A stretch of 56,266 nt of DNA from Labilithrix sp. (GCA_028287065.1 JAQBQJ010000174.1:1-56266), one strand, 5' to 3'. Shown: positions 8,437-18,194, counted from the stretch's first letter. The notes: a model not told the origin generated them from the letters alone. Numbers and translations are program-made.

Positions 8437-9769
8437 ACACGATCGGATAGACCACCGTCACGATCCCGCCTTCGGGCTGCGAGAACGTGAGCGACTGGAA
8501 CGCACGCGTCACGCACTGCACGACGGCGGCGTCGGGGAGCGTCGTGTCCGACCACGGGGACGCGAGCGCGACCTCTCCGTCGCGCGCGATCACGAACTTC
8601 ACGGCCACGCGGCCCTCGAGGTCCGGAGTGCGCGCGAGGCCCGCCTCGTAGCACGCGCGGAATCGACCGAAGCCTTGGCGCACGGTCCGTTGCACGGACT
8701 CGGGCATGAGGCGGCCTGTCACCTGCGTCGTGCTCCCGCCTCCCCAGACCATGGAGTACGTGCGTGGCTCGTGCTCGCGGCGAAGCGGCTTCGCGCCCGC
8801 GCCGAGGCCCTGCCCGACGAAGGCGCCTGCGGTGCGGCCGATCGTGCCGATCGACGCGAGCTTCACGCCGGCGCCATGGCCACCGCCTCCCTGGCCGGGT
8901 CCGGTGAGACCGAGCCCGCCGAGCCCGGCGGCATCGTCGATGGTCTGGCCGAAGATGTTGCCCATCGCGGACGGCCCGCTCTCGGCCGCGAAGGCCGAGC
9001 TACCGACGCGGCTCGCTACGCTGTCCGCGCTCAGCATCGCGATGAGGCCGAACGTCGCCGCCTCTTCGTGCTCCGGCTGGATCACGCGACGTGTCTCGCC
9101 GTGGGTCGCGCGCGCGCGCGCGACGACGTCGGTGGTCTTGGAGGGATTGCCGGCGGCGGCTCGTTCCTCGTCGGGCGTCGGCGCGGACACGCCGAGCGCG
9201 CTCTCGGCGCGGCTCTTCTGCTGCGCAACCGCGAGCTCGGCGAGCGCGCGCTCCTCGGCGGAGGCGACCATGCGCTGCATCGTCTCGCGCGCGCCGTCTG
9301 CGAGCGCGCCTTCGTCGGCGCGTGAGTGTGCGACGAGCCCGAGCAGCACGATGTGCAGCGCAGCCGCGGCGAGGATCCCGAACGCAGTGCGCGCATCGGG
9401 ACGTGGACGAGGGAGCTTCGCGACGTCGTCCGGCACGAGCGAGAGGCGCAAGAGCGCGCGGCCCATCCGAAGCGTCATGCGGCAACCCGCAGGTACTGCA
9501 ATGCCGTTCGGGAGTCGGAGCGTGAACGCGCCCGCGTCGTCGGTCTCGCCGATCACGAGGTCGTCGCGCGAAGGGACGTCGAGCCCGAGATCGCGCACGC
9601 ACAGCGTGGCGCGCGCCGCGACATGCCGGACGCCGATCGTGTCGCGGCCCCAGAGCAGCTTGGCCTCGACGAGGAGGCTCGCGTCCGCGCCGGCCTCGGG
9701 ATCGACACCTTCGACGGTCTCGATCGACGCATACGGCGTGACGAGCGTGTGCGCCCTGGCCTCCCACAT
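8417..9769 (-). CDS. AgmX/PglI C-terminal domain protein (TonB-like)
   Basis: A 450-aa envelope protein. An N-terminal cytoplasmic region is followed by one membrane segment (about residues 130-148), then an Ala/Glu-rich and Gly-rich periplasmic linker (LGLTGPGQGGGGHGAG). The C-terminal ~100 residues (from SVQRTVRQGFGRFRACYE) match the AgmX/PglI C-terminal domain, a TonB-C-like fold with one FRACYE helix and a conserved Cys. Such proteins are known in myxobacterial gliding and envelope complexes. ATG 9769 begins a normal sequence; longer extension is Arg/Ser-rich. It lies 40 bp after the glycosyltransferase, probably co-transcribed. Confidence 0.85.
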   Translation of the reverse strand: MWEARAHTLVTPYASIETVEGVDPEAGADASLLVEAKLLWGRDTIGVRHVAARATLCVRDLGLDVPSRDDLVIGETDDAGAFTLRLPNGIAVPAGCRMTLRMGRALLRLSLVPDDVAKLPRPRPDARTAFGILAAAALHIVLLGLVAHSRADEGALADGARETMQRMVASAEERALAELAVAQQKSRAESALGVSAPTPDEERAAAGNPSKTTDVVARARATHGETRRVIQPEHEEAATFGLIAMLSADSVASRVGSSAFAAESGPSAMGNIFGQTIDDAAGLGGLGLTGPGQGGGGHGAGVKLASIGTIGRTAGAFVGQGLGAGAKPLRREHEPRTYSMVWGGGSTTQVTGRLMPESVQRTVRQGFGRFRACYEAGLARTPDLEGRVAVKFVIARDGEVALASPWSDTTLPDAAVVQCVTRAFQSLTFSQPEGGIVTVVYPIVFTRTSP

Positions 9770-9809
9770 GACCGGGCTGACCGCGGGGGTCAGGAAAAGT
9801 TCCGCGCGA

Positions 9810-10832
9810 TCAGGCCGGCGAGGGCTCCGGCTCGCCGATTCGGGGCGCGGGCCCCCAATCGGGCCGAACGAGCGCGCGCACGAGACCGGCGCCGAACCCG
9901 ACGCCATGCGCGACGTGCATCACCGGATAGGCGGCCCACGCGATGGGGATCGTCGCGAAACCCTCGCCCCGCGCGACGCGAACGGCGGCGGCGCCGGTCA
10001 CGAGCGCATAGGCCGCGAGGGCGAACGGCGTGATCGGCTGGACGCTCGACGTGGCGACGAGCGCGCCTCCGCCGACGACGATCGCGAGCGGCGCCAGCGC
10101 GCGAATCGACGCGAGGCGTCGCTCCTTGACGGTGCGACGCGCGCGGCTGCGTCCGAGCAGGTACTGCCGCTTGAAGAGCTCCTTGAACGAGCCGGCATCG
10201 GCCTTGTGCACGACGATGTCCCGACGGACGGTCACCGCGCCTCCGGACTGCGTGATGCGATGCGAGAGCTCGTCGTCTTCTTCGACGCGCGTGCCGGGAT
10301 CGAACATGCCGATCCGATCGAACACGCGGCGTCGGACCGCGCCGAGCAGCGCGGGGACCGGCTCCGATCCGCGCGCGAGCTCTGCACCGGCAGCGAACGC
10401 GAGCTTCGTCTTCTGCGCGGCGGAGAGCGCGCGCTCGACGAGCGTCCGTCCCGTGGCGCGCGGAACGATCGCGAGATGGTCGGCGGGCGAGGCGGCGAGC
10501 GCCTGCACGCACTTGGAGACGTGCGTCTTGCCGTAGTCGCCGCCGGGGTCCATCGGCACGACGATCTCCCCGCGACCGGCGCGGAGGATCTCGTTGAGCG
10601 CTGCCGCGCGCGTGCGCTTGGGGTTGTCGAGCATGCGCACGCGAGGGTCTTCGGCGGCGATGCGCACGATGATCTCGCGCGTCGCATCCATGCTCATCGC
10701 GTCGGCGACGATGATCTCGACGAGCTCGTTCGGGTAATCCTGCGCGATCGCGCAGCGCAAACAGGCCTCGATGCGCGCCTCGTCTTCGCAGGTGCTCACC
10801 GCAACGGTCACGAAGGGCTTGTTCTCTTCCAT
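9810..10832 (-). CDS. family 2 glycosyltransferase
   Basis: A 340-aa GT-A-fold glycosyltransferase that would add sugars to a lipid or polysaccharide at the inner membrane. Residues 7-15 (FVTVAVSTC) start the nucleotide-sugar fold. A VPMDPGGDYGK segment sits near the donor-metal position, and EEDDELSHRI carries the acidic catalytic motif. Hydrophobic stretches near 245-310 suggest two to three membrane helices. A TATGGT hexamer lies 9 nt before the ATG with no Shine-Dalgarno. The AgmX-like gene follows in the same direction. Confidence 0.9.
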   Translation of the reverse strand: MEENKPFVTVAVSTCEDEARIEACLRCAIAQDYPNELVEIIVADAMSMDATREIIVRIAAEDPRVRMLDNPKRTRAAALNEILRAGRGEIVVPMDPGGDYGKTHVSKCVQALAASPADHLAIVPRATGRTLVERALSAAQKTKLAFAAGAELARGSEPVPALLGAVRRRVFDRIGMFDPGTRVEEDDELSHRITQSGGAVTVRRDIVVHKADAGSFKELFKRQYLLGRSRARRTVKERRLASIRALAPLAIVVGGGALVATSSVQPITPFALAAYALVTGAAAVRVARGEGFATIPIAWAAYPVMHVAHGVGFGAGLVRALVRPDWGPAPRIGEPEPSPA

Positions 10833-10867
10833 GACGCGCCAACCATAGCGCGATTCAACCCGCCCCT

Positions 10868-10956
10868 CCTCTTACTCCCCTCTCCTCTTACTCCCCTCTC
10901 CCGCTTCGGGAGAGGGGCCGGGGGTGTGGCTTCGGGAGAGGGGCGGGGGTGAGGCG
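10868..10956. repeat. tandem repeat plus REP-like hairpin
   Basis: Two perfect tandem 16-mers, CCTCTTACTCCCCTCT (10868-10883 and 10884-10899), run into a perfect 11-bp hairpin CCCCTCTCCCG-CTT-CGGGAGAGGGG (10893-10917). A second copy of its right half follows at about 10931-10956. The element spans the end of the metalloprotease gene, whose stop codon lies in the first 16-mer. It resembles the short palindromic repeats scattered in many high-GC genomes and could act as a terminator between the protease and the glycosyltransferase. Confidence 0.8.
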
Positions 10957-12998
10957 CGGCGGCGGCTGGCCGCGAGACCGAGCACCGCAGCGAGGATGCC
11001 GGCCAGCGGGCCGAAGTCCGAGCTGCCGTGCCCACCCACGTTGCAACCGGCAGAGTCCTGCGGCGCGAGCGTGGTCTTCTTCTTCTTCGGCGTGGTCCCG
11101 CTCGTGCCCGACGTGCCGTCGGTCCCGTCGTCGGCCGTGCCGTCGGTGGTGCCCGTGTCCGTGCCAGTGGCCGCGCCGGCGCCGGGATCCCCGTCGGTGC
11201 CGGTGCCCGTGCCGGGCGCGCCCGGGACCGGGATGGCCTTCGGATCGACGATCGTGGTGGCGCATGCGCCCTGCACGACGCCCGTGGCCTTCCACGCGCA
11301 GTCGATGATGTTCTGCTCGTTCTCGGTGAGCGTGATGTCCTTCGCGGCCTGCATCACGGCCTGCGCGGCCTGCGCGAAGTTCGTCGTCGAGAGGAAGTAC
11401 TTCGTGTTCGCGCGATACCAGAGCGCTTCGCTCTTCTCCCAGCCGATGCCGAACTTCACGGCCGTACCGGACGTCGGGTTCGTGCCGCCCATCGTCATGA
11501 GGAACGCGGCGTTGTTCGGGATGCCGCTGTTGATGTGCACGCCGCCGTTGTCCTGCTGCGTCTGGACGTACGACTTCATGTTCGCGGGCTGCTGGCCGCG
11601 GGACGGCGTCTTGAAGTCGCGGAGCCCCGTGCTGGTCTTCGCGATGTTCTCGCCCATGATCCAGTTCTTCGTGTCGTCCGGCTTGAGCGAGTGCTCGATG
11701 AAGACGCCGAAGATGTCGCTGACCGACTCGTTGAGCGCGCCCGGCTGTCCCTGGTAGTTCAGGTTCGAGGTCTTCTCGGTCACGCCGTGCGTGAACTCGT
11801 GCGCGACGACGTCGAGGCCGGCGGAGAGCGGCTTGAAGAGATCGCCGCCGTCGCCGTAGCTCATTCCGGTGCCGTCCCAGAACGCGTTGTCGTAGGCCTG
11901 ACCGAAGTGCGCGGTGGAGAGCATCGCGCCGCCGGCCCCGTCGATCGCGTTCCGCGCGTGGACCTTCTTGTAATAGTCGAACACCACGCCGGCGTATGCA
12001 TGCGCATCGACCGCGGCGCCGGGCCCGACGCCCGTGTCCCAGCTCGTGAGCGACGTCGACGTGACCGCCTTCGCGCCCTGGCCGGGGCCGACCTGCTGGC
12101 CGTTCGCGTTGTACGTGCTGATCGTCACGCCACGCGACGTGTCGGTCATGGTGTACGTCGTGCCGGTCTGCGCGACCTGGAACTTCTTCGAGTCGCCGAG
12201 GACGCCGGCGCCGGTCGCCTCGATCGTCTGGAGGTTGTTGTAGCGGTCGAGGATCTCGCCCGTCTTCGCGTCGACCTTGGTGACCCAGATCGCGGGCTCG
12301 TCGCCGAACACGGCGCGGACGGTATACTCGAACGCGAGCGCCGCAGGGCGGCCGGTGCGCGCGAAGATCACGAGCTTGCCGTCGCTTGCCTGGAGCTGGC
12401 TCTCGTCGACGTTCTTCGTGGTCGCGATCACGTCCTGCACGGCGACGTCGCGGCTGACCTTCGCGGTGATCTTCGGCTCGAGGTCGAGGTCCTGGATGCC
12501 CGCGATGTAGTTCGCGTCGATCGACGTGAGCCGGCCCTGCGCGTCGTAGTGCGCGGCGAGCTCGGCGCCGGCGACGGGAACGCCGTGCATGACCTGCTGG
12601 AAGCGCACGTGCGTCATCGCGAGGTGATCGACCTCGGACTTCGAGAGCGACAGCTCTGCGGCCGCGTCCTTCATCTTGAACAGATCGCGGTACTGATCGA
12701 CGAACTCGACGGTCGCTTGCTGTGCCGACTTGCCGGGCACGAGGAGCGGCTTGGCCGACGCCGTGCGCGAACCGGAGAGGTGCGCGGGCGTCGCGAAGTC
12801 TTCGTGCTGCATCCACGTCCAGCTGCGGCCGCTCTCGGCCTGGAGCTTGTCGAATGCGCGGACCTGCGCGGGCGTGACGCCCGAATCGCCGATCGCCGGG
12901 ACGGCGCCTTCGCTGCCGCTGCTGCCGGTCTCGTTCGCGGGTCCCGTGCTGCAGCCCACGGCAACGATCGCGAGCGCAAAAAACGCGAGCTTCCTCAT
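10872..12998 (-). CDS. M4 (thermolysin-like) metalloprotease, surface-anchored
   Basis: A 708-aa secreted zinc endopeptidase. The N-terminus has a lipobox ending VAVGC (C16). An FTP/PepSY-type propeptide covers about residues 50-250. The catalytic domain has HEFTH (400-404) and the third zinc ligand in ALNESVSD (E424). A Gly/Thr/Asp linker leads to a MYXO-CTERM-like end: AGC, a hydrophobic stretch and RRR. About 25 further residues are read from the repeat at 10868-10956. I chose ATG 12998 because it starts the signal peptide and has AGGGAG upstream. Having both a lipobox and a C-terminal sorting signal is odd. Confidence 0.93.
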   Translation of the reverse strand: MRKLAFFALAIVAVGCSTGPANETGSSGSEGAVPAIGDSGVTPAQVRAFDKLQAESGRSWTWMQHEDFATPAHLSGSRTASAKPLLVPGKSAQQATVEFVDQYRDLFKMKDAAAELSLSKSEVDHLAMTHVRFQQVMHGVPVAGAELAAHYDAQGRLTSIDANYIAGIQDLDLEPKITAKVSRDVAVQDVIATTKNVDESQLQASDGKLVIFARTGRPAALAFEYTVRAVFGDEPAIWVTKVDAKTGEILDRYNNLQTIEATGAGVLGDSKKFQVAQTGTTYTMTDTSRGVTISTYNANGQQVGPGQGAKAVTSTSLTSWDTGVGPGAAVDAHAYAGVVFDYYKKVHARNAIDGAGGAMLSTAHFGQAYDNAFWDGTGMSYGDGGDLFKPLSAGLDVVAHEFTHGVTEKTSNLNYQGQPGALNESVSDIFGVFIEHSLKPDDTKNWIMGENIAKTSTGLRDFKTPSRGQQPANMKSYVQTQQDNGGVHINSGIPNNAAFLMTMGGTNPTSGTAVKFGIGWEKSEALWYRANTKYFLSTTNFAQAAQAVMQAAKDITLTENEQNIIDCAWKATGVVQGACATTIVDPKAIPVPGAPGTGTGTDGDPGAGAATGTDTGTTDGTADDGTDGTSGTSGTTPKKKKTTLAPQDSAGCNVGGHGSSDFGPLAGILAAVLGLAASRRRASPPPLSRSHTPGPSPEAGEGSKRRGE

Positions 12999-13322
12999 CT
13001 CGTCTCCCTGAAGCCTGCGACCCCCCTCTCCGAAGGGGCCGCCGCTTGCGGGGCCCGTGTCGCAATGGATGGGCCAAGTGGAACGCGCGCTTTCCACACG
13101 CAACCCGGGCGGAAAACAGCGCCGATCGCCGCTTTCTTTAGGCACCGTGTGCGAGGTAATCGACAGAAACGCGGAGAGTTCCTCTCCGGGGATCTGCCCG
13201 CAGGGAGCAGCCCGGTGATTCAATGATCCACGAGCCTGGATGTGGGCGCATGTACGCCCCCGTCCTTAGTTCCGTCCCCCGTCCTTAGTTCCGGCGCCCG
13301 TCCTTAGTTCGGGCGGCGGTCC
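12999..13322. other. intergenic region upstream of protease
   Basis: This 324-bp stretch lies between the PknK-like kinase stop and the protease start, both on the minus strand. It holds the 19-bp tandem repeat at its right end (13264-13330) and presumably the protease promoter. I could not identify a convincing -35/-10 pair, and I see no ORF with a normal amino-acid composition. Confidence 0.6.
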
Positions 13323-13330
13323 TTAGTTCC
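13264..13330. repeat. 19-bp tandem repeat over kinase stop codon
   Basis: The core CCTTAGTTC begins at 13264, 13283, 13302 and 13321, an exact 19-bp period with variable G/C spacer bases. On the minus strand each unit reads GAACTAAGG and so contains TAA. The kinase's final Arg-Asn-stop is encoded by the first unit, and the other units lie downstream of it. Confidence 0.9.
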
Positions 13331-16300
13331 GGAGGAGGTCGGCGATCTCCGGGGGGAGCAGGCCATACGTCTCGGCTGCGGCGATGAGGCCCGCGTTCGG
13401 CGCGAGATGGCGGAGGAACTCCTTCGCGTACGGCGTGCCCGAGAGGCCGTGCACGCGCGTGACGAGACGCGGGAGCCCACGAGCGATCGCATCCTTCGCG
13501 TGATCGGGACGACCGAGGTCCACGCATGCGTCGTGGAGCGCGAGATAGATCGGCGCTTCGTTGAGCAGGCTCGGCGATCCGTGCTCGAGCAGACCCGCGG
13601 CCTCGGTCGCGATCTCGACGGCGCGATCGGGCGAGCCGCAGCGTCGCTCCGCCTCCGACCACAATCCGAGCGCGACAGGGACGACGTCGAGCATCTTCGT
13701 CGCGCGATAACCGCCGGCCGCCGTCTTGAGGAGCGTGCGTGCTTGCTCGGCGGGCGTCGAGCCGCGCAGCGATGCATCCGCGCCCTGACGCGGACCGACC
13801 GGTCCACCCGCAGACTTGCCGTCGTTGAGGAGGAGCTCCGCGCCGCGATAGTAGAGGACGCCGAGCGTCGCGCGATCGTGCGGCACCCATGCGCCCGACA
13901 CCGCGTTGTCGGCGATCGCGCGCGGATCGGCGAGCAGCGCATCGAGCGACGTCTCGGGGCCGAACGTCGACACCCAGCAGAGCAGGATCATCTGCCCGTG
14001 ACGGACGGTACCCGGAGAGCCGACGGCCTGCGCGAGCGCGATGCCGCCTTCGATCGCGACGCGCGCCTCTTCCTTCGCGCCCATCGTCGTGAGCGCGAAC
14101 CCCACGTTGATCGTGAGCGTGGCTTCGCGCGTCTTCAGACCGGCAGCGGCCGCTGCGCGCGCTGCGCTACGACGCGCTTCGAGCGCCGCGCCGACGTCGC
14201 CGCTTGCTTGCCTCACGACCGCGAGCGTCTGCCATGCATCGACGGCGGCGCCGGGAATCCCGTGCGCGCGCGAGAGCTCGAGGAGCGAGTCCGCGACGTC
14301 GGCCGCCTTGTCGAGCTCGCCCGCGAACGCGAGGCGCGATGCGAGCGCCGCGGCGCTGCGTGCCTCCTCGTCGAAGAGGCCCGCGGCCTTCGCGCGACGA
14401 ATGACGTCCACGAGGCCCGCGCTCGTGTCGGGACCGCCGCCGGACGCATCCTCGTAACGCATGCGAGCGCCGAGCGCGCGCACCTCGGAGGCCTCGTCGT
14501 GGATCGAGTCCTGCATCGCGCGCACGGCGGTGTCGCGCTCGCCCGCGCGAGCATCGAGACGGTTCCACGCTTCGTCGAGGATCTGCGCGCGCGCGAACTG
14601 CGTGGGCTTGTCTTCGGCGAACGCGAGCGACTTCTCCGCGAGCCGCACCGCCTCGCCGAGCGCGTTCGCGGCGAGCGCACGACGTGCCGCTTTTTCCAGG
14701 TAATTGGCGGCCTGCACGGCCTCGCCGCCGAGCTCGAGATGGCGAGCGACGATCGCGTCGTCCTCGGCCATCTTCGCGAGCCATCGGCCCGCGCGCGCGT
14801 GCAGCTCCTTGAGCTGATCGTCGCCGAGCGAGGCATACGCGACCTCGCGTGTGAGCGCGTGCTTGAAGGCCCACTCGCGCGTGTCCTTGAAGCGCGAGCT
14901 CGCCTGCTCGACGATCACCTCCGCTGCGGTGAGCGCGCGCATCACCTCGGCGGCGCTTCGCACGCCGAGCGCGGTGAGGCCGGCGTCCCAGACCTGCATG
15001 CCGAAGACGCTGAGCTTCGTCGAGGCCTCGCGGACGTCCTCGTCGAGCGCGTCGAGCGAGACCTGGATGGCCGCCTCGATCGTGGGCGCGCTCGCGGCGT
15101 CGCGGCCTTGGTGGGCGAGCCGCGCCAGCTCTTCGGCGAAAAGCGGCGAGCCGCCGGCCTGCGTCGCGATCGACTCGACGAGCACCTCGCCGTCGGCGCT
15201 GTCGGCCTTGTCGCCGAGGATGGCCTTCGCGATCGCGCGCACGGTGCGACGCGCGAGCGGGCGCAGCTCGATGCGGACGTGATCGCGTCCCGAAAAACGT
15301 GCCGGATCGTCACGCCACAACGTGGGCCGCGCCGTTGCGAGCACGAACACCGAGTGGCCCACCGCGCGACCGAGGAGGTGGTCGAGCCACGCGAGCGACT
15401 CGAGGTCGGCCCACTGCGCGTCTTCGACGGCGATCACGAGCGGCGCTTCGAGCGACACGCGGATGGCCATGTCGGTGAGCGCCATCCACAGCGCGTCGCG
15501 TGCGGCGCGAGCATCGACGCTCTCGGGCAGCGGCTCGTTCGCGACGAGACGTGCGACGAGCTCGCGCGTGCTCGGACCGACGATGTCGACCTTCGCGAGG
15601 AGCGCATCCGTCGCGGACATCGCGTCCTCGAGGCCGGAGCCTTTCGCGACGCCCGCGATACCGCGGGCGACGTCGGCCATGATGCCGAGCGCGTGGCTCT
15701 TCGCGAACGACTCGGCGCGTACCAGCGCCACGCGCGGCGACGACGGATGCGACGCGACGCGCGATATCGCCTCGCGACGCAGGCGCGTCTTGCCGATGCC
15801 CGGCGCGCCGCTGATGGTGACGATGATCGGAGTCTTGTCCTCCTGGCATCGCTCGTAGGCGCTCACGATCTGCGAGAGATCCGCCTCGCGACCGACGAAC
15901 GGCGAGCCGCCGGCGATGCCCTCCTTCTTCGCGGTGTTCTTCGGCCCGACCACCGAGGTGCCGTCGGCGCGCACCGCCATCTCGTAGCGACCGCGAGCGA
16001 GCTCGCTCGTGGTCGTGTCCGCGAAGACCTGCCCCTTCTGCGCATCGCGCGAGAGGGCAGCGGCACGGTCGACGACCTCGCCCGTGGGACGCGTGCGATC
16101 GATGCGCGTTCGTCCCGTCGCGACGCCGACGCGACATCCCGCCTTCGCGAGACGCAGCCCGAGATCGAGCGCGCGCACCGCTTCGTCGCCGAGCGCCTTC
16201 TTCACGCCGAGGTGCGCGACGATGGCGTCGCCTCCGAGCTCCGTCGCTTCTGCGCCGCGCGCGCGGAGATGCGCGATCAAACGCCCGCGCGTCGGGCCCT

Positions 16301-17285
16301 TCGGGACCGCGGTCGCGAGGATCGACGTGACGAGCCGCGAGCCGCCGGGGCGCGCCGACTGCAGGATCATCGAGCCCATGCTCTGCGGCGTGTTCCCGCT
16401 GTCCGGAGACTGCGTGCGTGTCGTCATCGGAGCGTGCTGGAGCTCCGTCGCGATCTCGCGCAGGCGCCGTGCGACCTCACCGGCGCCCTCGGGCCGATCC
16501 TCGGGGTGCGTCGCGAGCATGTTGCACAAGAGGTCGTCGAGCGAGATGGGGACGTCCGGGAAGATCTCGCTGAGCCGCGGCGCGGGCGTCGTGACGAGGC
16601 GCGCGAGGATCGCGACCGGCGTGGGCCCGATGTGCGGCGGGCGACCCGCGATCATCTCGAAGAGCGTCGCGCCGAGCCCGTAGATGTCGGCCCGTGCATC
16701 GACCTCGGCATCGCCGCGCGCCTGCTCCGGCGCCATGTACGCAGGCGTCCCGATGATCGCGCCGGTGCGCGTGAGGCGCGCGTCTTCGGCGGAGGCGACG
16801 CCGAAGTCGACGAGCTTCGACTCGATCGGCCAGTCGTGCCCGGCCTTGCTGCCGACGAGGATGACGTTCGACGGCTTGATGTCGCGATGGACGATCCCGA
16901 CGCTGTGCGCGTATGCGAGCGCATCGGCGACGTGCGCGCCGACCTCGACCGCCTGCCCGAGCGTGAGCGGCGAGCGCTTCTGACGCTGGGCGATGTCCTC
17001 GCCGTCGAGCCACTCCATCGCGACGTACGGATGTCCCTCGTCGAGCTGTCCGAACGCGACGACGCGCACGATGCCGGGATGACTGAGCCCCGCGAGCACG
17101 CGGCCCTCGCGACCGAAGCGCGCCTCTTCGCCGGCATCGACGCCGGGGATCGCGATCACCTTCAGTGCGACGGGGGACTTCGAGACCTCGTCGGTCGCGC
17201 GATACACGATGCCGACGCCCCCACGCCCGACCTCGCGCTCGATGACGAAGCGGCCCGCGAGCAGCCCCTGAAATGCCGCGACCAT
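13323..17285 (-). CDS. Ser/Thr kinase with cyclase-like, AAA and TPR domains
   Basis: A 1320-aa PknK-like multidomain regulator. The kinase domain (about 12-285) is intact: a Gly-rich loop GRGGVG, catalytic lysine in VALK (about 42), HRDIKPSN (from about 133), DFG (about 160) and APEQ. Residues about 315-445 resemble a class III nucleotide-cyclase fold without clear catalytic residues. An NTPase domain has Walker A SGAPGIGKT (about 492-500) and the aspartate motif LVIAVEDAQWAD. The C-terminal 450 residues are TPR-like helical pairs. ATG 17285 is preferred over GTG 17288; TACGCT lies 10 nt upstream. The last codons lie in the 19-bp tandem repeat. Confidence 0.93.
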   Translation of the reverse strand: MVAAFQGLLAGRFVIEREVGRGGVGIVYRATDEVSKSPVALKVIAIPGVDAGEEARFGREGRVLAGLSHPGIVRVVAFGQLDEGHPYVAMEWLDGEDIAQRQKRSPLTLGQAVEVGAHVADALAYAHSVGIVHRDIKPSNVILVGSKAGHDWPIESKLVDFGVASAEDARLTRTGAIIGTPAYMAPEQARGDAEVDARADIYGLGATLFEMIAGRPPHIGPTPVAILARLVTTPAPRLSEIFPDVPISLDDLLCNMLATHPEDRPEGAGEVARRLREIATELQHAPMTTRTQSPDSGNTPQSMGSMILQSARPGGSRLVTSILATAVPKGPTRGRLIAHLRARGAEATELGGDAIVAHLGVKKALGDEAVRALDLGLRLAKAGCRVGVATGRTRIDRTRPTGEVVDRAAALSRDAQKGQVFADTTTSELARGRYEMAVRADGTSVVGPKNTAKKEGIAGGSPFVGREADLSQIVSAYERCQEDKTPIIVTISGAPGIGKTRLRREAISRVASHPSSPRVALVRAESFAKSHALGIMADVARGIAGVAKGSGLEDAMSATDALLAKVDIVGPSTRELVARLVANEPLPESVDARAARDALWMALTDMAIRVSLEAPLVIAVEDAQWADLESLAWLDHLLGRAVGHSVFVLATARPTLWRDDPARFSGRDHVRIELRPLARRTVRAIAKAILGDKADSADGEVLVESIATQAGGSPLFAEELARLAHQGRDAASAPTIEAAIQVSLDALDEDVREASTKLSVFGMQVWDAGLTALGVRSAAEVMRALTAAEVIVEQASSRFKDTREWAFKHALTREVAYASLGDDQLKELHARAGRWLAKMAEDDAIVARHLELGGEAVQAANYLEKAARRALAANALGEAVRLAEKSLAFAEDKPTQFARAQILDEAWNRLDARAGERDTAVRAMQDSIHDEASEVRALGARMRYEDASGGGPDTSAGLVDVIRRAKAAGLFDEEARSAAALASRLAFAGELDKAADVADSLLELSRAHGIPGAAVDAWQTLAVVRQASGDVGAALEARRSAARAAAAAGLKTREATLTINVGFALTTMGAKEEARVAIEGGIALAQAVGSPGTVRHGQMILLCWVSTFGPETSLDALLADPRAIADNAVSGAWVPHDRATLGVLYYRGAELLLNDGKSAGGPVGPRQGADASLRGSTPAEQARTLLKTAAGGYRATKMLDVVPVALGLWSEAERRCGSPDRAVEIATEAAGLLEHGSPSLLNEAPIYLALHDACVDLGRPDHAKDAIARGLPRLVTRVHGLSGTPYAKEFLRHLAPNAGLIAAAETYGLLPPEIADLLRN

Positions 17286-17342
17286 CACACCACGAAGCGT
17301 ACACCAGGTACGACCGCAGCGAGCCCCCCGGAAGGGGAGCGC

Positions 17343-17969
17343 TCACGCCGATGGTTTGACGAGCGGCCTCCGCGAAAGACCGACGAGAAACAGCTCGAAG
17401 CTGTTCGTGCGCACGCCTTCGGGACGAAGTGCGCGCTCCTCCGCGAAGATTCGCTTCAGCTCCTTCTTCGCGTTCGGGAAGTCCTCGCCCATGAAGATCT
17501 TTCCGACGAACGAGCCGCCCGGCTTCACGAGCTTCTCGGCGACGGCGAGCGCGCGCATGAACAGCTCGAAGCTGCGCGTTTGATCGCCGATGCGATTGCC
17601 CGTCGTGTTCGGGGCCATGTCGCTGAGCACGACGTCGTACGGCGCATACGCCTCGAGCGCCTCGTTCTCGAGCGACAGTGCATCTCCTTGAATCACAGTC
17701 GTGTTCTCGGGAACGGGCACCGTGATCTCCTGCAGATCGACGGCGAGCACCTTGCCGTTCCGGCCGACCTTCTGGGCCGTGTAGAGCATCCAGCTCCCCG
17801 GCGCGGCGCCCAGATCGAGCACGTGCATCCCTTGCTTCAGCAGCCGGATCCGGCGGTCGATCTCCTCGAGCTTGAAGACGCTGCGCGCGGGATACCCCTG
17901 CTGCTTCGCCGCGACCGTGAATCGGTCGGCGCCCTTGTACGGGTTCTTCGCGTTCCTGCCCTTCGCCAT
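17343..17969 (-). CDS. rlmE: 23S rRNA Um2552 2'-O-methyltransferase RlmE (FtsJ)
   Basis: A 208-aa SAM-dependent methyltransferase that modifies U2552 in the A-loop of 23S rRNA during 50S assembly. The SAM motif LDLGAAPGSW and the K-D-K-E catalytic set are visible: SVFKLEEID, LSDMAPNTTG, GGSFVGKIF and NSFELFLVG. Length matches the family (about 209 aa in E. coli). ATG 17969 gives the conserved start; in-frame extension upstream is low quality. A TAATGA hexamer about 26 nt upstream is a possible -10. It sits 57 bp upstream of the big kinase gene. Confidence 0.95.
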   Translation of the reverse strand: MAKGRNAKNPYKGADRFTVAAKQQGYPARSVFKLEEIDRRIRLLKQGMHVLDLGAAPGSWMLYTAQKVGRNGKVLAVDLQEITVPVPENTTVIQGDALSLENEALEAYAPYDVVLSDMAPNTTGNRIGDQTRSFELFMRALAVAEKLVKPGGSFVGKIFMGEDFPNAKKELKRIFAEERALRPEGVRTNSFELFLVGLSRRPLVKPSA

Positions 17970-18194
17970 CGGTTTCCGCCTGCGACGAATCATTACAACA
18001 CGGCAGGATGATTGGCTTCCTCCGTCGTACATCGGCATGGAACAGCGATGAACCGGGGGGATCGCGGCTGCCCCACCGCAAACGTCACGACTGCGTCTCA
18101 CGACCTTCGGACTGCGGCCGAATCTGGGTGGTCGCCGGGGTTTTCACCGGGTTTTTCCGATGGACCGTGGGTTGCAGCTGCCGCATGCAGCAAC

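Noticed and set aside
11028..13226. Long plus-strand open frame opposite the M4 protease
   Set aside because: Composition is low-complexity and the opposite strand has clear M4 motifs.
13264..13330. CRISPR-like array
   Set aside because: The 19-bp period has no unique spacers of CRISPR length and only four units, and no cas genes are nearby.
13407..18011. 1534-codon plus-strand open frame opposite the PknK-like kinase and rlmE
   Set aside because: It is Arg/Ala/Glu-rich without any domain and is the complement of two well-supported genes; high GC removes stops from antisense frames.
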